From: Angomonas deanei
Lineage: Eukaryota; Euglenozoa; Kinetoplastea; Trypanosomatida; Trypanosomatidae
Direction: 5' to 3'
DNA length: 64,000 bases
Assembly: GCA_903995115.1 (NCBI GenBank)
Contig: LR877146.1
Coordinates: 558,001-622,000, forward strand
The translations under genes and the position numbers were made by a program. Shown piece after piece: positions 47,634 to 57,983 of this stretch; the first letter of the stretch is position 1, and each line of letters begins with the position of its first letter. The notes under the pieces are model-generated. The model did no database searches. It worked only from the letters and a program-made list of their open reading frames with translations, and was not told the DNA's origin.

Positions 47634-50014
47634 ATGTTACACTGTCGGCTGGTCCTCCCAGCACTGCTACTGCTGTTGGTTATGGCGATTCCCTCCGTCC
47701 ACGGCGCATGTATCACAAGTCGAACTTACACTCCCGAGTGGTGCTATGAGCGTTACGATAGCTGCTCCAGCCTCAGTCTGGTACGCTTCGACAGCGACAC
47801 CGGCTCTTGCATGTGTGGCCAGACCAAAATGACCGTGAAACCTTCTCTGACGCCGTACTGTTCCTTCTATGTTAATTCCTCCTCGGAGTTTGTCTGCGAT
47901 AAATACGACATGAGCGACACGCTTTCCATGTGTTTCCAATGCCAAACTGGTTACGTCGTGCTCAACCCCACCCAACGGGGAGCCTTTAACTATTCCTATA
48001 CGTGTGTTCCCAAGATCGCCAACTGCGATCATCACACCGACAACGGTCTGTGCGCTGCCTGCTCGCCTGATTATATACTCGCCGGCAACCGGAGGTCCTG
48101 CATCAAGTACGGCGATCTCTGCACATCACGTGATGGCGGCGGTACCTGCACTAGTTGTGCCTCTGGATTTGTCCTTAAACCAGACTTTCGGGTGTGCCTT
48201 CCAGAGATGCCAGGCTGTACCGTGTATTACCTGTTCTATCCTACCTGTCTCAGTTGCGCCAACGGATACATTCTCAACTCTCTCGGTCCCAACTGCACGA
48301 AAACCATTGCCAATTGTGTCAACTACACCACTGACGGTAGCTGCAAAACGTGCGCTACAGGCTACTCTGTCTCCAATGACAAGAAAGCCTGCGTGACCAC
48401 GATCTCCGGATGCACCTCGCATAACCCCAACAGCACCTGTCAGACATGCAACAGCGGTATGTCCCTCTCGAACGACAAGAAGGCCTGTGTACCGACCATT
48501 GCCGGTTGTACCTCACACAACGCTGACCGTACGTGCGGAGAGTGCGTCGCGTCTACACTCATCTCCGCCGACAGGAAGGCGTGTATCACCCCAATCCCCG
48601 GCTGTGCCACTTACATTTCGTATACGGTCTGCGATCAGTGCAAGACTGGCTATTCTGTGTCCTATGACAGCTCGCGCTGTGTCACCACGATCCCCGGCTG
48701 CAGCTCACACACTCCTGACGGCACCTGCCAGACGTGCAACAGCGGCAAATCCCTCTCGAGCAACAGAAAGGCGTGTGTGACGACGATACCCGACTGTAAA
48801 TCCCACAACTCTGACGGCACATGTGAGACGTGCAACACCAGCAGTACACTTTCCTACGACAAGAAGGCCTGCGTGACGACGATCCCTCATTGCAAAGATC
48901 ACAGCCCCCTAGGCATTTGTACGTACTGCGACACTGATTATTCCTACTCCTTCGACGGGACGACCTGTGTGCCGACCATCGTTGATTGCACCTCGTACAA
49001 CAATGACGGTACGTGCCGAGGGTGTCTTACGGGCACACTGCTTTCCTCCGACAAGAAGTCCTGCGGGACGATCACAGGATGCACCTCACACAACGCTGAC
49101 GGCACGTGCAAGGAGTGTAGCGGCGGTCTCGTCCCCTCTAACACCGGAAAGGTCTGTGTTAAGTGTGCATATGAAGGCTGCAACTCTTGTAACGATGGTG
49201 GTGTCTGCATCTCTTGCGAGGAGCACTACACGCTCTCCGGACCGGAATGTGTTCTGTGCACCTTGGTGGGCTGCTCCCGCTGCGACACCGCCAATGTATG
49301 CGCACAGTGTGCGGACGGGTACAACTTCACCACGAACCAAACCGCCTGTGCGACATGCGGCATTCAGAACTGCAGCAGCTGCGACCGGAACGAGTTCTGC
49401 GCACAGTGCGCGGATGGGTTCGGCGTGTCGGACTTGGGCTTCTGTTCCACCTGTGTGGATACGGACTGCAAGCGCTGCGTTGCCAACGGCGTGGACTGCG
49501 TCGAGTACTACACCACCAAAAACGAGGAGGACAAGAAAAAAAGGATGGTGTGCCGTGGTGGGTGTATCTCTCTATTGTGCTGGGCTGCCTAGGTGTGATT
49601 GCCGTGCTTGTGTTCTTTGTTGTACAGCTGTGCAAGGGTGACGAGGATGAAGAGATTGTCGCGAGATCGCGGAGAAACACAGATGTGAACCCTTTGGCAT
49701 CGCCCAATAAACCTTCAAAAAGCGAACATGTCCCACGGGTAGAAAGTATCGTGCCAGCCGCAGAGGAGGACGACGTCTTGTTGATAAGAGAAACCGCACC
49801 ACAAGAAGACGTTGTTGCCGAGCCTTCGGTGATACCCCGCAGAAGTCGCCGTACAACCCGTAACTCCACTTTCCTCTCCGGTGTCGACGCGGAAGAAGGG
49901 AATGAAACTGAGGATGCGGCACCAGATGAACTTGCCGATTCGGCCGCATCCCCGCGACGGAGACGGAAGTCGGTGTCGTTTCTCGAAAATAACGATGGAA
50001 GCATGGATTTCTAA
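47634..50014 (+). CDS. Array member B3: cysteine-rich type I surface protein, N module B, C2 tail, frame interrupted
   Basis: ATG 47634 (MLHCRLVLPA) begins the signal peptide and a somewhat diverged N module B (WCYERYDSCSSLSLVRFD, CTSRDGGGTCTSC). About ten repeats follow, individually distinct rather than homogenised, then a membrane-proximal module of the A6 type (KCAYEGCNSCNDGG). The frame breaks at a run of seven A (49536-49542) in the Lys-rich linker: one more A would bring VPWWVYLSIVLGCLGVIAV and the C2 tail (ending GSMDF at 50014) into frame. A homopolymer break in a Lys linker is a common sequence error, so this may be an intact gene of about 790 residues. Confidence 0.8.
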
Positions 50015-50521
50015 ATTGCTGTCACAGAAGTGGCAATAGATGAATGAGCACGTTTCCTTTTTTGTTGGATGTTAGATTACTAAACAAGGATAGGTGTAAA
50101 CAGTTTTGAGTGACGCGTTTTTACCACTTGTTTTTTGGTTGACTATTATTTGCACAAATGCCGATGACAAACAATTGCGTTTAGTATTTTCCTGTTTTAG
50201 TTTCAGAATCGCATGTTCTATTTTTTGAAAAATATGTAAATACATTTTTTGGACAATTTTGACACACGTAGTGGAAATCATGTTCCCCCCCATTCTTACA
50301 CTATCGAACAGGTTTACGCCTATGCATTCTTTTCGTATTCACGTCGTCATAAAGTTTAACTCTAACGTTTTTTTTTTTTACTCTATTTTTTTTTGTAGTA
50401 CCCCCCTTCTTCTCTTCTTGTTAAGTGTTCCCTCACGCATTTATCTGCGTAAAGCGACGCAAACACTTCACTTCTCTTCAGAATCTTCTATCATTATTAA
50501 GCCACCACCTCCCTACCCTCA
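50015..50521. other. Intergenic B3-B4
   Basis: T-rich non-coding region. A T run ending in GTAG at 50395-50398 is the best acceptor for B4. No repeat or RNA gene seen. Confidence 0.45.
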
Positions 50522-52411
50522 ATGTTCTACCATCGTCTGGTTCTCCCAGTGGTGCTTCTGCTGTTGGCCTTGGTGACGCCCTCCGTCCACGGGGCATGCA
50601 TACTGAACCGCCAATTCACCGCTAGTTGGTGCTATCAGCGGTACGATAGTTGTTCCAGCGTCAGTCTGGTCAGCTTTGACCAAGCCACTGGCACCTGTTA
50701 TTGTGGTCAGACCAAGATGACAGTGAAACCATCTCTCACGCCGCATTGCACGGCCTTTCTTGATACCGCTGCGCAATTCTCGTGTACAACCTACGATCAC
50801 ACCGATACGCTTTCCATGTGTTACACGTGTGAAGACGGTTACGTGGCGCTCAACCCGACGCAGCGAGGTGTCTTTAACTTTTCCTCCACGTGTGTCCCCA
50901 GGATCCCCAACTGCGATAACCACACCGACAACGGCCAATGCGCTGCCTGCTCACCTGGTTATGCCCTGTCCGGTGATAAGAAGTCGTGTGTAACCTCAAC
51001 CGACATCTGTACTTCACGTGACGACAGCGGTACCTGCACTAGCTGTGCCACTGGATACTTCCTTCAACAATCCTACTTTGTCTGCACCCCACATATGCCG
51101 GGCTGTACCTCGTACTTCCTCTCCTATCCTGCTTGCAGCACCTGCGATAGTACGTACCTCCTCAACCCGCTCGGTGGTAACTGCACGAGAGCCATTAACA
51201 ACTGCGTCACCTACGACGCCGACGGCACCTGCCGAACGTGCGGCACCGGTTTCGTGCTCACCCACGACAAGCTGGGTTGCACTACCCCAATCCCCGACTG
51301 TATCTCCTACTCTGTATACGACACATGTCTGGAGTGCGCTTCAGGGAAAACGCAGTCGTTTAACAGTTTTGCGTGTGTCACTATCATCCCCGGATGCAAG
51401 TCGCACGACCCCGACGGTACCTGTGACACGTGCAGCACCGGCACCTCTGCCTCCACCGACAAGAAAGCCTGTGTTACGCCCATCGTCGATTGTACCTCCT
51501 ACAACAATGACGGTACCTGTCAGACGTGCATTACGGGTACACAAATCTCCGACGACAAGAAGACCTGTGTGTCCCCGATCCCTGGCTGCGCCACCTACAC
51601 CTCGTTAGTGGCCTGCAAGGAGTGCCGCTCATCCTATTCGCTGTCCTACGACAACACGGCATGCGTGATCACCATCACCGGATGCATTTCACACAACCCT
51701 GACGGCACCTGCCAGACTTGCAGGCCGGATCTGTTACCCTCCTCCGACAGGAAGTCTTGTGAGATACGAATCTCCGGTTGTAGCTCCTACAACGCGGACG
51801 AAACCTGTCAGACGTGCAACAGCGGCATGTCCCTCTCCTACGACAGCATGGCCTGTGTGGGCACGATTCCCTGGTGTGCCTCACACAACCCCAACGGTAC
51901 CTGCAAGGAGTGCAACCCCTTTTACTCTCCGTCTAGCACTGACAACTCCTGCATCCAGTGTCAGGTCAGCAACTGCACGCACTGTAATGCCACTAACGTG
52001 TGTGCAACCTGCGCCGACGGCCTTGGTTTGTCGGACGCTGGTGCCTGTGTGGCCTGCGTGGAGGACAACTGCAAACGATGCACCGACAACGGCAACACCT
52101 GCCTGGAGTACTTCGTAACGGAAGATAAGAAAGGGAACGGTGTGCCGTGGTGGGTGTACTTCTCTGTTGTGGTGGCCGCCATCCTGATCATTGGCTGGAT
52201 TGTGTACTTCATTGTGGCGCTGTGCACGTTCGACGCCATCGAGGACCTGCGATCCACGAGCAAGTACTGGCAGTACCACCCCGCGCCCGCCGCGCCACAG
52301 GAAAGGACGAGATCATCGAGGCAGCGACGCACCACGGCTAGGGAGGGCAGTGAGTCCGACAGCTCACTGTTAAGTGAAGAGAACTCTGACGACGAAAGCG
52401 ATTCCGACTGA
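50522..52411 (+). CDS. Array member B4: cysteine-rich type I surface protein, N module B, C3 tail
   Basis: Intact 629-residue frame. Signal peptide (MFYHRLVLPV) and N module B (WCYQRYDSCSSVSLVSFD, CYCGQTKMTVKPSLTP, CTSRDDSGTCTSC) are followed by about eight individually different cysteine repeats. The membrane-proximal module here is the short alternative form: CQVSNCTHCNATNVC, then GLGLSDAGACVACVEDNCKR. A GNGVPWW motif leads into a different helix (VYFSVVVAAILIIGWIVYF). The C3 tail begins CTFDAIEDLRSTSKYW, has an Arg-rich patch and ends in an acidic Ser/Asp/Glu run. B4 and B5 have identical length and nearly identical C-terminal thirds. Predicted surface antigen. Confidence 0.9.
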   Translation: MFYHRLVLPVVLLLLALVTPSVHGACILNRQFTASWCYQRYDSCSSVSLVSFDQATGTCYCGQTKMTVKPSLTPHCTAFLDTAAQFSCTTYDHTDTLSMCYTCEDGYVALNPTQRGVFNFSSTCVPRIPNCDNHTDNGQCAACSPGYALSGDKKSCVTSTDICTSRDDSGTCTSCATGYFLQQSYFVCTPHMPGCTSYFLSYPACSTCDSTYLLNPLGGNCTRAINNCVTYDADGTCRTCGTGFVLTHDKLGCTTPIPDCISYSVYDTCLECASGKTQSFNSFACVTIIPGCKSHDPDGTCDTCSTGTSASTDKKACVTPIVDCTSYNNDGTCQTCITGTQISDDKKTCVSPIPGCATYTSLVACKECRSSYSLSYDNTACVITITGCISHNPDGTCQTCRPDLLPSSDRKSCEIRISGCSSYNADETCQTCNSGMSLSYDSMACVGTIPWCASHNPNGTCKECNPFYSPSSTDNSCIQCQVSNCTHCNATNVCATCADGLGLSDAGACVACVEDNCKRCTDNGNTCLEYFVTEDKKGNGVPWWVYFSVVVAAILIIGWIVYFIVALCTFDAIEDLRSTSKYWQYHPAPAAPQERTRSSRQRRTTAREGSESDSSLLSEENSDDESDSD

Positions 52412-52567
52412 TTGAAAAAGGTTTCATTTTTGTTGTTGTTGTTGCTTTGTTTTTGCTTTTTACTGGGTGCCAAACATGTATAACCCTCTTTCTATAGAGT
52501 TTTGCTTACCTTACAGTGTTCAATTTGATGTAATTTAGGTGTTTTACCATTTTCTTCGCAGTTGGAC

Positions 52568-52591
52568 ACATCCCTACAGAATGAGCGATGT
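52568..52591 (+). promoter_or_regulatory. Conserved 3' hairpin, copy 1 (after B4)
   Basis: Arms ACATCCCT and AGCGATGT enclose an 8-nt loop ACAGAATG. Seven of eight pairs can form, with one C-C mismatch. A Tttgatgtaat-type string lies about 40 nt upstream, as in the other copies. Confidence 0.5.
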
Positions 52592-52835
52592 AAACAAAAT
52601 TTCATTCTTTTTAAATATTTTTTTTTTTTGATGGTACATCAGCATTTTTGTTTTAGAAATCACAAACGCTTGCAATTTTTGGTATCGCTCTCATCTGTTA
52701 TATCCCGCACACATGGCATTGCCCACACTAACAGTGTTACCCTAAACTGTGTATTTTCCTCCTTTTTCTTCTTTTTTCCCACATTCTCATTTGTAGATTA
52801 TTGTTTCATCTTGTTGATCGTCTCATGGATTTCCC

Positions 52836-53090
52836 ATGAACATGCCACGCACACATGTGTGTGTTCCTTCTGCTACTGGCGCCGAAGAAAGCTACCGTTC
52901 GTGCAGCGTGCATGTCCGCTGTTACCTACTCGACCTAGTGTGTGTGGGGGTGTTGCCCCGCCAAAACTCTGTCACCACAATGGCATACGACCGCACTTAC
53001 AGCACTTGTCCGTGCCGTAAAGACCGCACTCCCCTGGAGGATGCTACTGATAACTGCGATGCTTTCCTTGTACACCAACCTCTTATCCTG
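52836..53090 (+). pseudogene. Decayed N-terminal fragment of a type A member
   Basis: Starts MNMPRTH after an intact-looking acceptor (GTAG at 52793-52796) and retains scattered type A landmarks: CMSAVTYS in another frame, TTMAYDRTYSTCPC, DNCDAFLVHQ. The signal peptide and the WC motif are disrupted by indels, and no repeats, helix or tail follow. It is the start of a former type A gene whose remainder was lost or replaced by the B5 region. Confidence 0.7.
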
Positions 53091-53291
53091 TTAGATGAAT
53101 ACTTCTTTTCTGCTTTTTCTTTACGTTTCTCATTGTATATCGCACTCTTTCCGCTCCTATTCCTTTTGTATTTTTTTTCAGTTATTTACGTCCTGTTTTT
53201 GCGTTGTGTGGGTTTCCCTTTCACTATACTTTCGGCTTTTCTCTTCTTTCTCTCCTCTCAGTTGTCATCCCAGCTAGCCTCCCTACTTTCA

Positions 53292-55181
53292 ATGTTCTAC
53301 GGTCGGCTGCTCCTCCCAGTACTACTACTGTTGTTAGCGATGGTGACGCCCTCCGTCCATGGAGCGTGCATAGTGAGCCGCGCCTTCACCGCTACTTGGT
53401 GTTATCAGCGGTACGATAGTTGTTCCAGCGTCAGTCTGGTCAGCTTTGACACCGGCACAGGTACCTGTTATTGCGGTCAGACCAAGATGACTGTGAAACC
53501 TTCTCTGACGCCGTATTGTACCTCTTTTGTGGCGTCCGCATCCGAATATGTGTGCGATACATACGACATGACAGACACGATTTCCTTGTGTAAGCAATGT
53601 AATACCGGATATGCACCGCTGAACCCGATTGTCCGTGGCGCCTTCAACTTTTCCTCCACGTGTGTTCCTGCCATCGCCAACTGCGATCATCACACCGACA
53701 ACGGTGAGTGCGCTACCTGCTCACCTGGCTACACTCCTTCTAGTAACAAGAAGTCCTGCATCAAGTCCACTGACATATGTACATCACGTGACGGCGGCGG
53801 TACTTGCACCGGTTGTGCCTCTGGATACTTCCTTCAGCCTAAATACTGGTGGTGCCTCCCATACATGGAAGGTTGCAGCGTTTACGCGTACAACTATCCT
53901 GCTTGTTTCACCTGCGGTAGTGGTTTTCTCATAAATGGACTTGGTGCCAACTGCACGAGAATAATTACCAATTGCGGCGCCTACAACGCGAATAGTACCT
54001 GTAGAACGTGCAACAACGGCCTTATGCCCTCCGACGACAAGACGGCCTGCGTGACGAGGATCACTGACTGCATCTCTTACACATCCTTTGGGACGTGTTT
54101 GGAGTGTACCCTATGGAAAACGCCGTCCTCTGATAGCAAGTCGTGTGTGACTAGGATCCCCGGCTGCAAGTCGCACAGTACCCTCGGCACTTGTACGAGT
54201 TGCAACACTGGCATGTCAGCCTCCTCCGACGCCACAGCCTGTGTCACAACCATCGTCGATTGTACCTCCTACAACAATGACGGTACCTGTCAGACGTGCA
54301 TTACGGGTACACAAATCTCCGACGACAAGAAGACCTGTGTGTCTACAATCCCTGGCTGTGCCACCTACACCTCGTTAGTGGCCTGCAAGGAGTGCCGCTC
54401 ATCCTATTCCCTGTCGTATGACAATACCGCATGCGTTATCACCATCACCGGATGTATCTCACACAACCCTGACGGCACCTGCCAGACTTGCAGGCCGGAT
54501 CTGTTACCCTCCTCCGACAGGAAGTCTTGTGAGATACGAATCTCCGGTTGTAGCTCCTACAACGCGGACGAAACCTGTCAGACGTGCAACAGCGGCATGT
54601 CCCTCTCCTACGACAAGACGGCGTGTGTGACCACAATCCCTGGATGTGCCTCACACAACCGCGATGGTACCTGCAAGGAGTGCAACCCCACTTATGCACC
54701 CTCTAGCAGTGGCAACGCCTGCGTCCTGTGTCAGGTCAGCAACTGCACGCACTGTGATACCACTAACGTGTGTGTGGCCTGCGCCGACGCCTTTGGTTTG
54801 TCGGACGCTGGTGCCTGTGTGGCCTGCGTGGAGGACAACTGCAAACGATGCACCGACAACGGCAACACCTGCCTGGAGTACTTCGTAACGGAAGATAAGA
54901 AAGGGAACGGTGTGCCGTGGTGGGTGTACTTCTCTGTTGTGGTGGCCGCCATCCTGATCATTGGCTGGATTGTGTACTTCATTGTGGCGCTGTGCACGTT
55001 CGACGCCATCGAGGACCTGCGATCCACGAGCAAGTACTGGCAGTATCACCCCGCGCCCGCCGCGCCACAGGAAAGGACGCGATCATCGAGGCAGCGACGC
55101 ACCACGGCCAGGGAGGGCAGTGAGTCCGACAGCGTATCATTCAGTGAGGAGAACTCTGACAGCGAAAGCGATTCTGACTGA
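53292..55181 (+). CDS. Array member B5: cysteine-rich type I surface protein, N module B, C3 tail
   Basis: 629 residues from ATG 53292 (MFYGRLLLPV), chosen by alignment with the other type B starts and its acceptor at 53260-53261; the longer upstream frame runs through the type A relic and is not credible as one protein. N module B (WCYQRYDSCSSVSLVSFD) is followed by diverged repeats. From about 54241 onward the DNA is nearly identical to B4, through the repeats, the short membrane-proximal module, the VPWW helix and the C3 tail. The first half is more different, so a gene-conversion boundary lies near 54240. Predicted surface antigen. Confidence 0.9.
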   Translation: MFYGRLLLPVLLLLLAMVTPSVHGACIVSRAFTATWCYQRYDSCSSVSLVSFDTGTGTCYCGQTKMTVKPSLTPYCTSFVASASEYVCDTYDMTDTISLCKQCNTGYAPLNPIVRGAFNFSSTCVPAIANCDHHTDNGECATCSPGYTPSSNKKSCIKSTDICTSRDGGGTCTGCASGYFLQPKYWWCLPYMEGCSVYAYNYPACFTCGSGFLINGLGANCTRIITNCGAYNANSTCRTCNNGLMPSDDKTACVTRITDCISYTSFGTCLECTLWKTPSSDSKSCVTRIPGCKSHSTLGTCTSCNTGMSASSDATACVTTIVDCTSYNNDGTCQTCITGTQISDDKKTCVSTIPGCATYTSLVACKECRSSYSLSYDNTACVITITGCISHNPDGTCQTCRPDLLPSSDRKSCEIRISGCSSYNADETCQTCNSGMSLSYDKTACVTTIPGCASHNRDGTCKECNPTYAPSSSGNACVLCQVSNCTHCDTTNVCVACADAFGLSDAGACVACVEDNCKRCTDNGNTCLEYFVTEDKKGNGVPWWVYFSVVVAAILIIGWIVYFIVALCTFDAIEDLRSTSKYWQYHPAPAAPQERTRSSRQRRTTAREGSESDSVSFSEENSDSESDSD

Positions 55182-55572
55182 CCTGTAGACAGTCCAACAC
55201 TATTTTTATTTATCACTTTGTTTTACTGTAAACAGTTTACGTAAGCTCGTTTCAAATCTACCTTTCTTTCGGTCTTTTATTTGATGTAACTAAAGTGTTT
55301 TTAGTTTTTGTTTGCAGTAGAATGTGTCTCTACATAAGGAGAGATATAGAACTGTCATTCTTTTTTTTTTTTAGCAAAAGCGCGTTGTAAATTTATCTCT
55401 CTAAGAAGTGACAATCAGTTGTATTTTTTTTTTCCTCGTTCGCTGTTATTAAATCCCGTGTAAGCAGTTTTGTCCACCCTGACAGGGTTACCTCTCACTT
55501 CTTTATTCTTCCTCGCTTCTTCCCTCATTCTCCACGGTAGACTACTCTGTTTCAGATTCTTTACGATCACTC
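55182..55572. other. Intergenic B5-A7 with hairpin element
   Basis: Contains the hairpin at 55324-55347 and a C/T tract ending in GGTAG at 55536-55540, the A7 acceptor. Confidence 0.5.
55324..55347 (+). promoter_or_regulatory. Conserved 3' hairpin, copy 2 (after B5)
   Basis: Arms GTGTCTCT and AGAGATAT around the loop ACATAAGG. All eight pairs can form if two G-U wobbles are allowed, so the stem is kept although both arms differ in sequence from copy 4. Confidence 0.55.
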
Positions 55573-57418
55573 ATGTTTCCTGTCAACGTGCTACGCACCG
55601 GTTTGCTCCTTCTGTTTCTGACGCTAACGGCGTTGACGACCAGTGTCCGTGCAGTAGTGTGTACGTCCACTGTTTCCTACTCCCCCCAGTGGTGTGCTCA
55701 GTACTATACGTGCGGCACGATGATGACCTACAGCCTCGATCGCGGAACATGCCTGTGCAACGGAGGGCTTGCTCCGATAAAAAGTTACGTTCCTAACTGT
55801 GTGTATTACCTCGCGCAGCAGCAACAATCACGATGCGATCTGTATGACTTTTCATCTGTGCTGGCATACTGCGATATCTGTCAATCCCACTACGCTCTTG
55901 CCGACCCTGTCACTGTTGCCAATATGCAGTACTCCCAAAAATGTGTACCTTCCATCGCGAACTGCAACTACCACACCTCAGACTACAAATGTACCTCTTG
56001 TACAACTGGATACAGACCTACACCCAACTTTCTAGCTTGTGCACTTGTTATTATTGGCTGCAGCTCCTATAACAATGACGGCACCTGTCAGACTTGTTAT
56101 ACCGGTAAGTCCCTCTCGAACGACAAGAAGGCTTGTGTGACGACCATTCCCGGATGTAGCTCCCACAACGCTGACGGTACGTGCCAGACTTGTAATTCCG
56201 GTAAGTCCCTTTCGAGCGACAAGAAATCCTGTGTCACCACAATCCCCGGATGTAGCTCCCACAACGCTGACGGTACGTGCCAGACTTGTAATTCCGGTAA
56301 GTCCCTTTCGAACGACAAGAAGGCTTGTGTGACGACTATTCCCGGTTGCAGCTCCCACAACGCTGACGGTACCTGCCAGGCTTGTAATTCCGGTAAGTCC
56401 CTTTCGAGCGACAAGAAATCCTGTGTCACCACAATCCCCGGATGTAGCTCCCACAACGCTGACGGTACGTGCCAGACTTGCGCCACCGGTACCTCCCTGA
56501 CATACGACAAGAAGGCTTGCGTGGCCACGATTCCCCAGTGTGGTTCACACAACGCCGACGGTACCTGTCAGACATGCGAAGCTGGCAACTCTGTCTCTAA
56601 CAACAAGAAGGCCTGTGTCACCACGATCCCTGGATGTGCCTCGCACAACCCCGACGGTACCTGCAGAGAGTGCGACAGCGGTTTCTCGCTTTCTTCCGAA
56701 CCGGAGGTCCTGCGTCCTCTGTACCCTGGAGGGTTGCTCCCGCTGCGACACCGCCAATGTATGCGCACAGTGTGCGGACGGGTACAACTTCACCACGAAC
56801 CAAACGGCCTGTGCGACATGCGGCATTCAGAACTGCAGCAGCTGCGACCGGAACGAGTTCTGTGCACAGTGCGCGGACGGGTTCGGCGTGTCGGACGCTG
56901 GTGCCTGTGTGCCTTGCGTTGATGCGAACTGCAAACGATGCACCGACAACGGCAACACCTGCCTGGAGTACGTGACGGATGACAGTAAGAATGGCAGCGG
57001 TATTCCGTGGTGGGTGTACTTCTCTATTGTGGTGGCGGCCATCCTGATCATTGGCTGGATTGTGTACTTCATTGTGGCGCTGTGCACGTTCGACGCCATC
57101 GAGGACCTGCGATCCACGAGCAAGTACTGGGAGTACCACCCCGCGCCCGCCGCGCCACAGGAAAGGACGCGATCATCGAGGCAGCGACGCACCACGTCAC
57201 CTAAAGAAGAAGTTGTCGTTGCAGAGGCACCGATGAAACCGCAGAGAAGTCGTCGTGCCACCCATAACTCTAGTTTCTCTGCCGATGTCGAAATGGAAGA
57301 AGTCAATGAAGTGGAAGATGCCACAGCGCCTCTTGTCGCTGATTCGTCCGCACTGCCACGACGGTCACGGCGGCGGGTTTCTTCCCGCGCAAATGACGAT
57401 GCTAACATGAATTTCTAA
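55573..57418 (+). CDS. Array member A7: hybrid cysteine-rich surface protein, N module A, C3-type helix, C2-type tail end, frame interrupted
   Basis: ATG 55573 (MFPVNVLRTG) starts the signal peptide and N module A (YSPQWCAQYYTC, YDFSSVLAYC). Seven 96-bp repeats follow. A single extra G at 56698 relative to sister genes (ttccgaaccgg versus ttccaaccgg) breaks the frame at the entrance to the membrane-proximal module; the module, IPWWVYFSIVVAAILIIGW helix and tail continue in the second frame to 57418. The tail is a mosaic: it begins as C3 (CTFDAIEDLRSTSKYW and the Arg patch) and ends as C2 (RRSRRATHNSSF to NDDANMNF). Either a pseudogene or one sequence error away from intact. Confidence 0.77.
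56131..56706 (+). repeat. 96-bp repeats in A7 with a two-unit periodicity
   Basis: Six units of 96 bp. The first four alternate between two versions, GKSLSNDKKA and GKSLSSDKKS, at protein and DNA level (gcttgtgtgacg versus tcctgtgtcacc), so the recent expansion unit was a 192-bp dimer. Confidence 0.8.
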
Positions 57419-57983
57419 CCTACCGTAATCGAAGTGGCAAAGCATGTATTAATATATTTCTTTTTTCGTGTATTAAGTAGGTAAATAGTGAGACGTGGCA
57501 TGAACGTCCCTCGTGTAGATATTTTATTTTAGTTCGTTTTGTTAGCTAGTAGTTACAAGATGCGCTAATGACGGAACACAACGTTTACAAAGCAACCTCC
57601 TTTGTTGATGCGTAAAACGGGTTTATTTTTATTTTTATTATTATATGCGCAGTTTTCTTTTTTTTTTGTATTTTGGTATTATAAAATTCGCTGGATACCG
57701 TTTTTATTTCATTCTTACACTTTTGATCATTTTTAAGTGTTTTACTCTTTTATTATGTATGTAGTATTTCGTTTTAATGATAGTACTTTATTCTACTTTG
57801 ATACGTATATCTGTATGGCTGTCTTTTTTCGGTTGTTCTTGTCGTTTACTTCAAGTATTCTCTTTTGTGCAACTTACCTTTTTAACGGTTCTCTTATTTT
57901 CTCTTTTTGAAAACATAACTTTCGCTATTCAAGTCCCTTTTCCGCGCTTCATTATCTCCTACTCAAAAACTCCACTTCCATCC
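57419..57983. other. Intergenic region before the Gln/Met-rich gene
   Basis: T-rich non-coding DNA. Candidate acceptors are CAAG at about 57850-57855 and about 57930-57934. An open frame continuous with the next gene crosses this region but looks non-coding. Confidence 0.4.

Larger units (their letters stand above)
52412..53291. other. Intergenic B4-B5 with hairpin element and a decayed type A fragment
   Basis: Carries the 3' hairpin at 52568-52591, an acceptor-like GTAG at 52793-52796, the type A relic at 52836-53090 and the B5 acceptor (CTCAG at 53257-53261). Confidence 0.55.

Noticed and set aside
52836-53291. Single long protein from the type A relic into B5
   Set aside because: The segment between contains hydrophobic T-rich intergenic translation and a strong splice acceptor at 53261, and the B5 start aligns with all type B starts.
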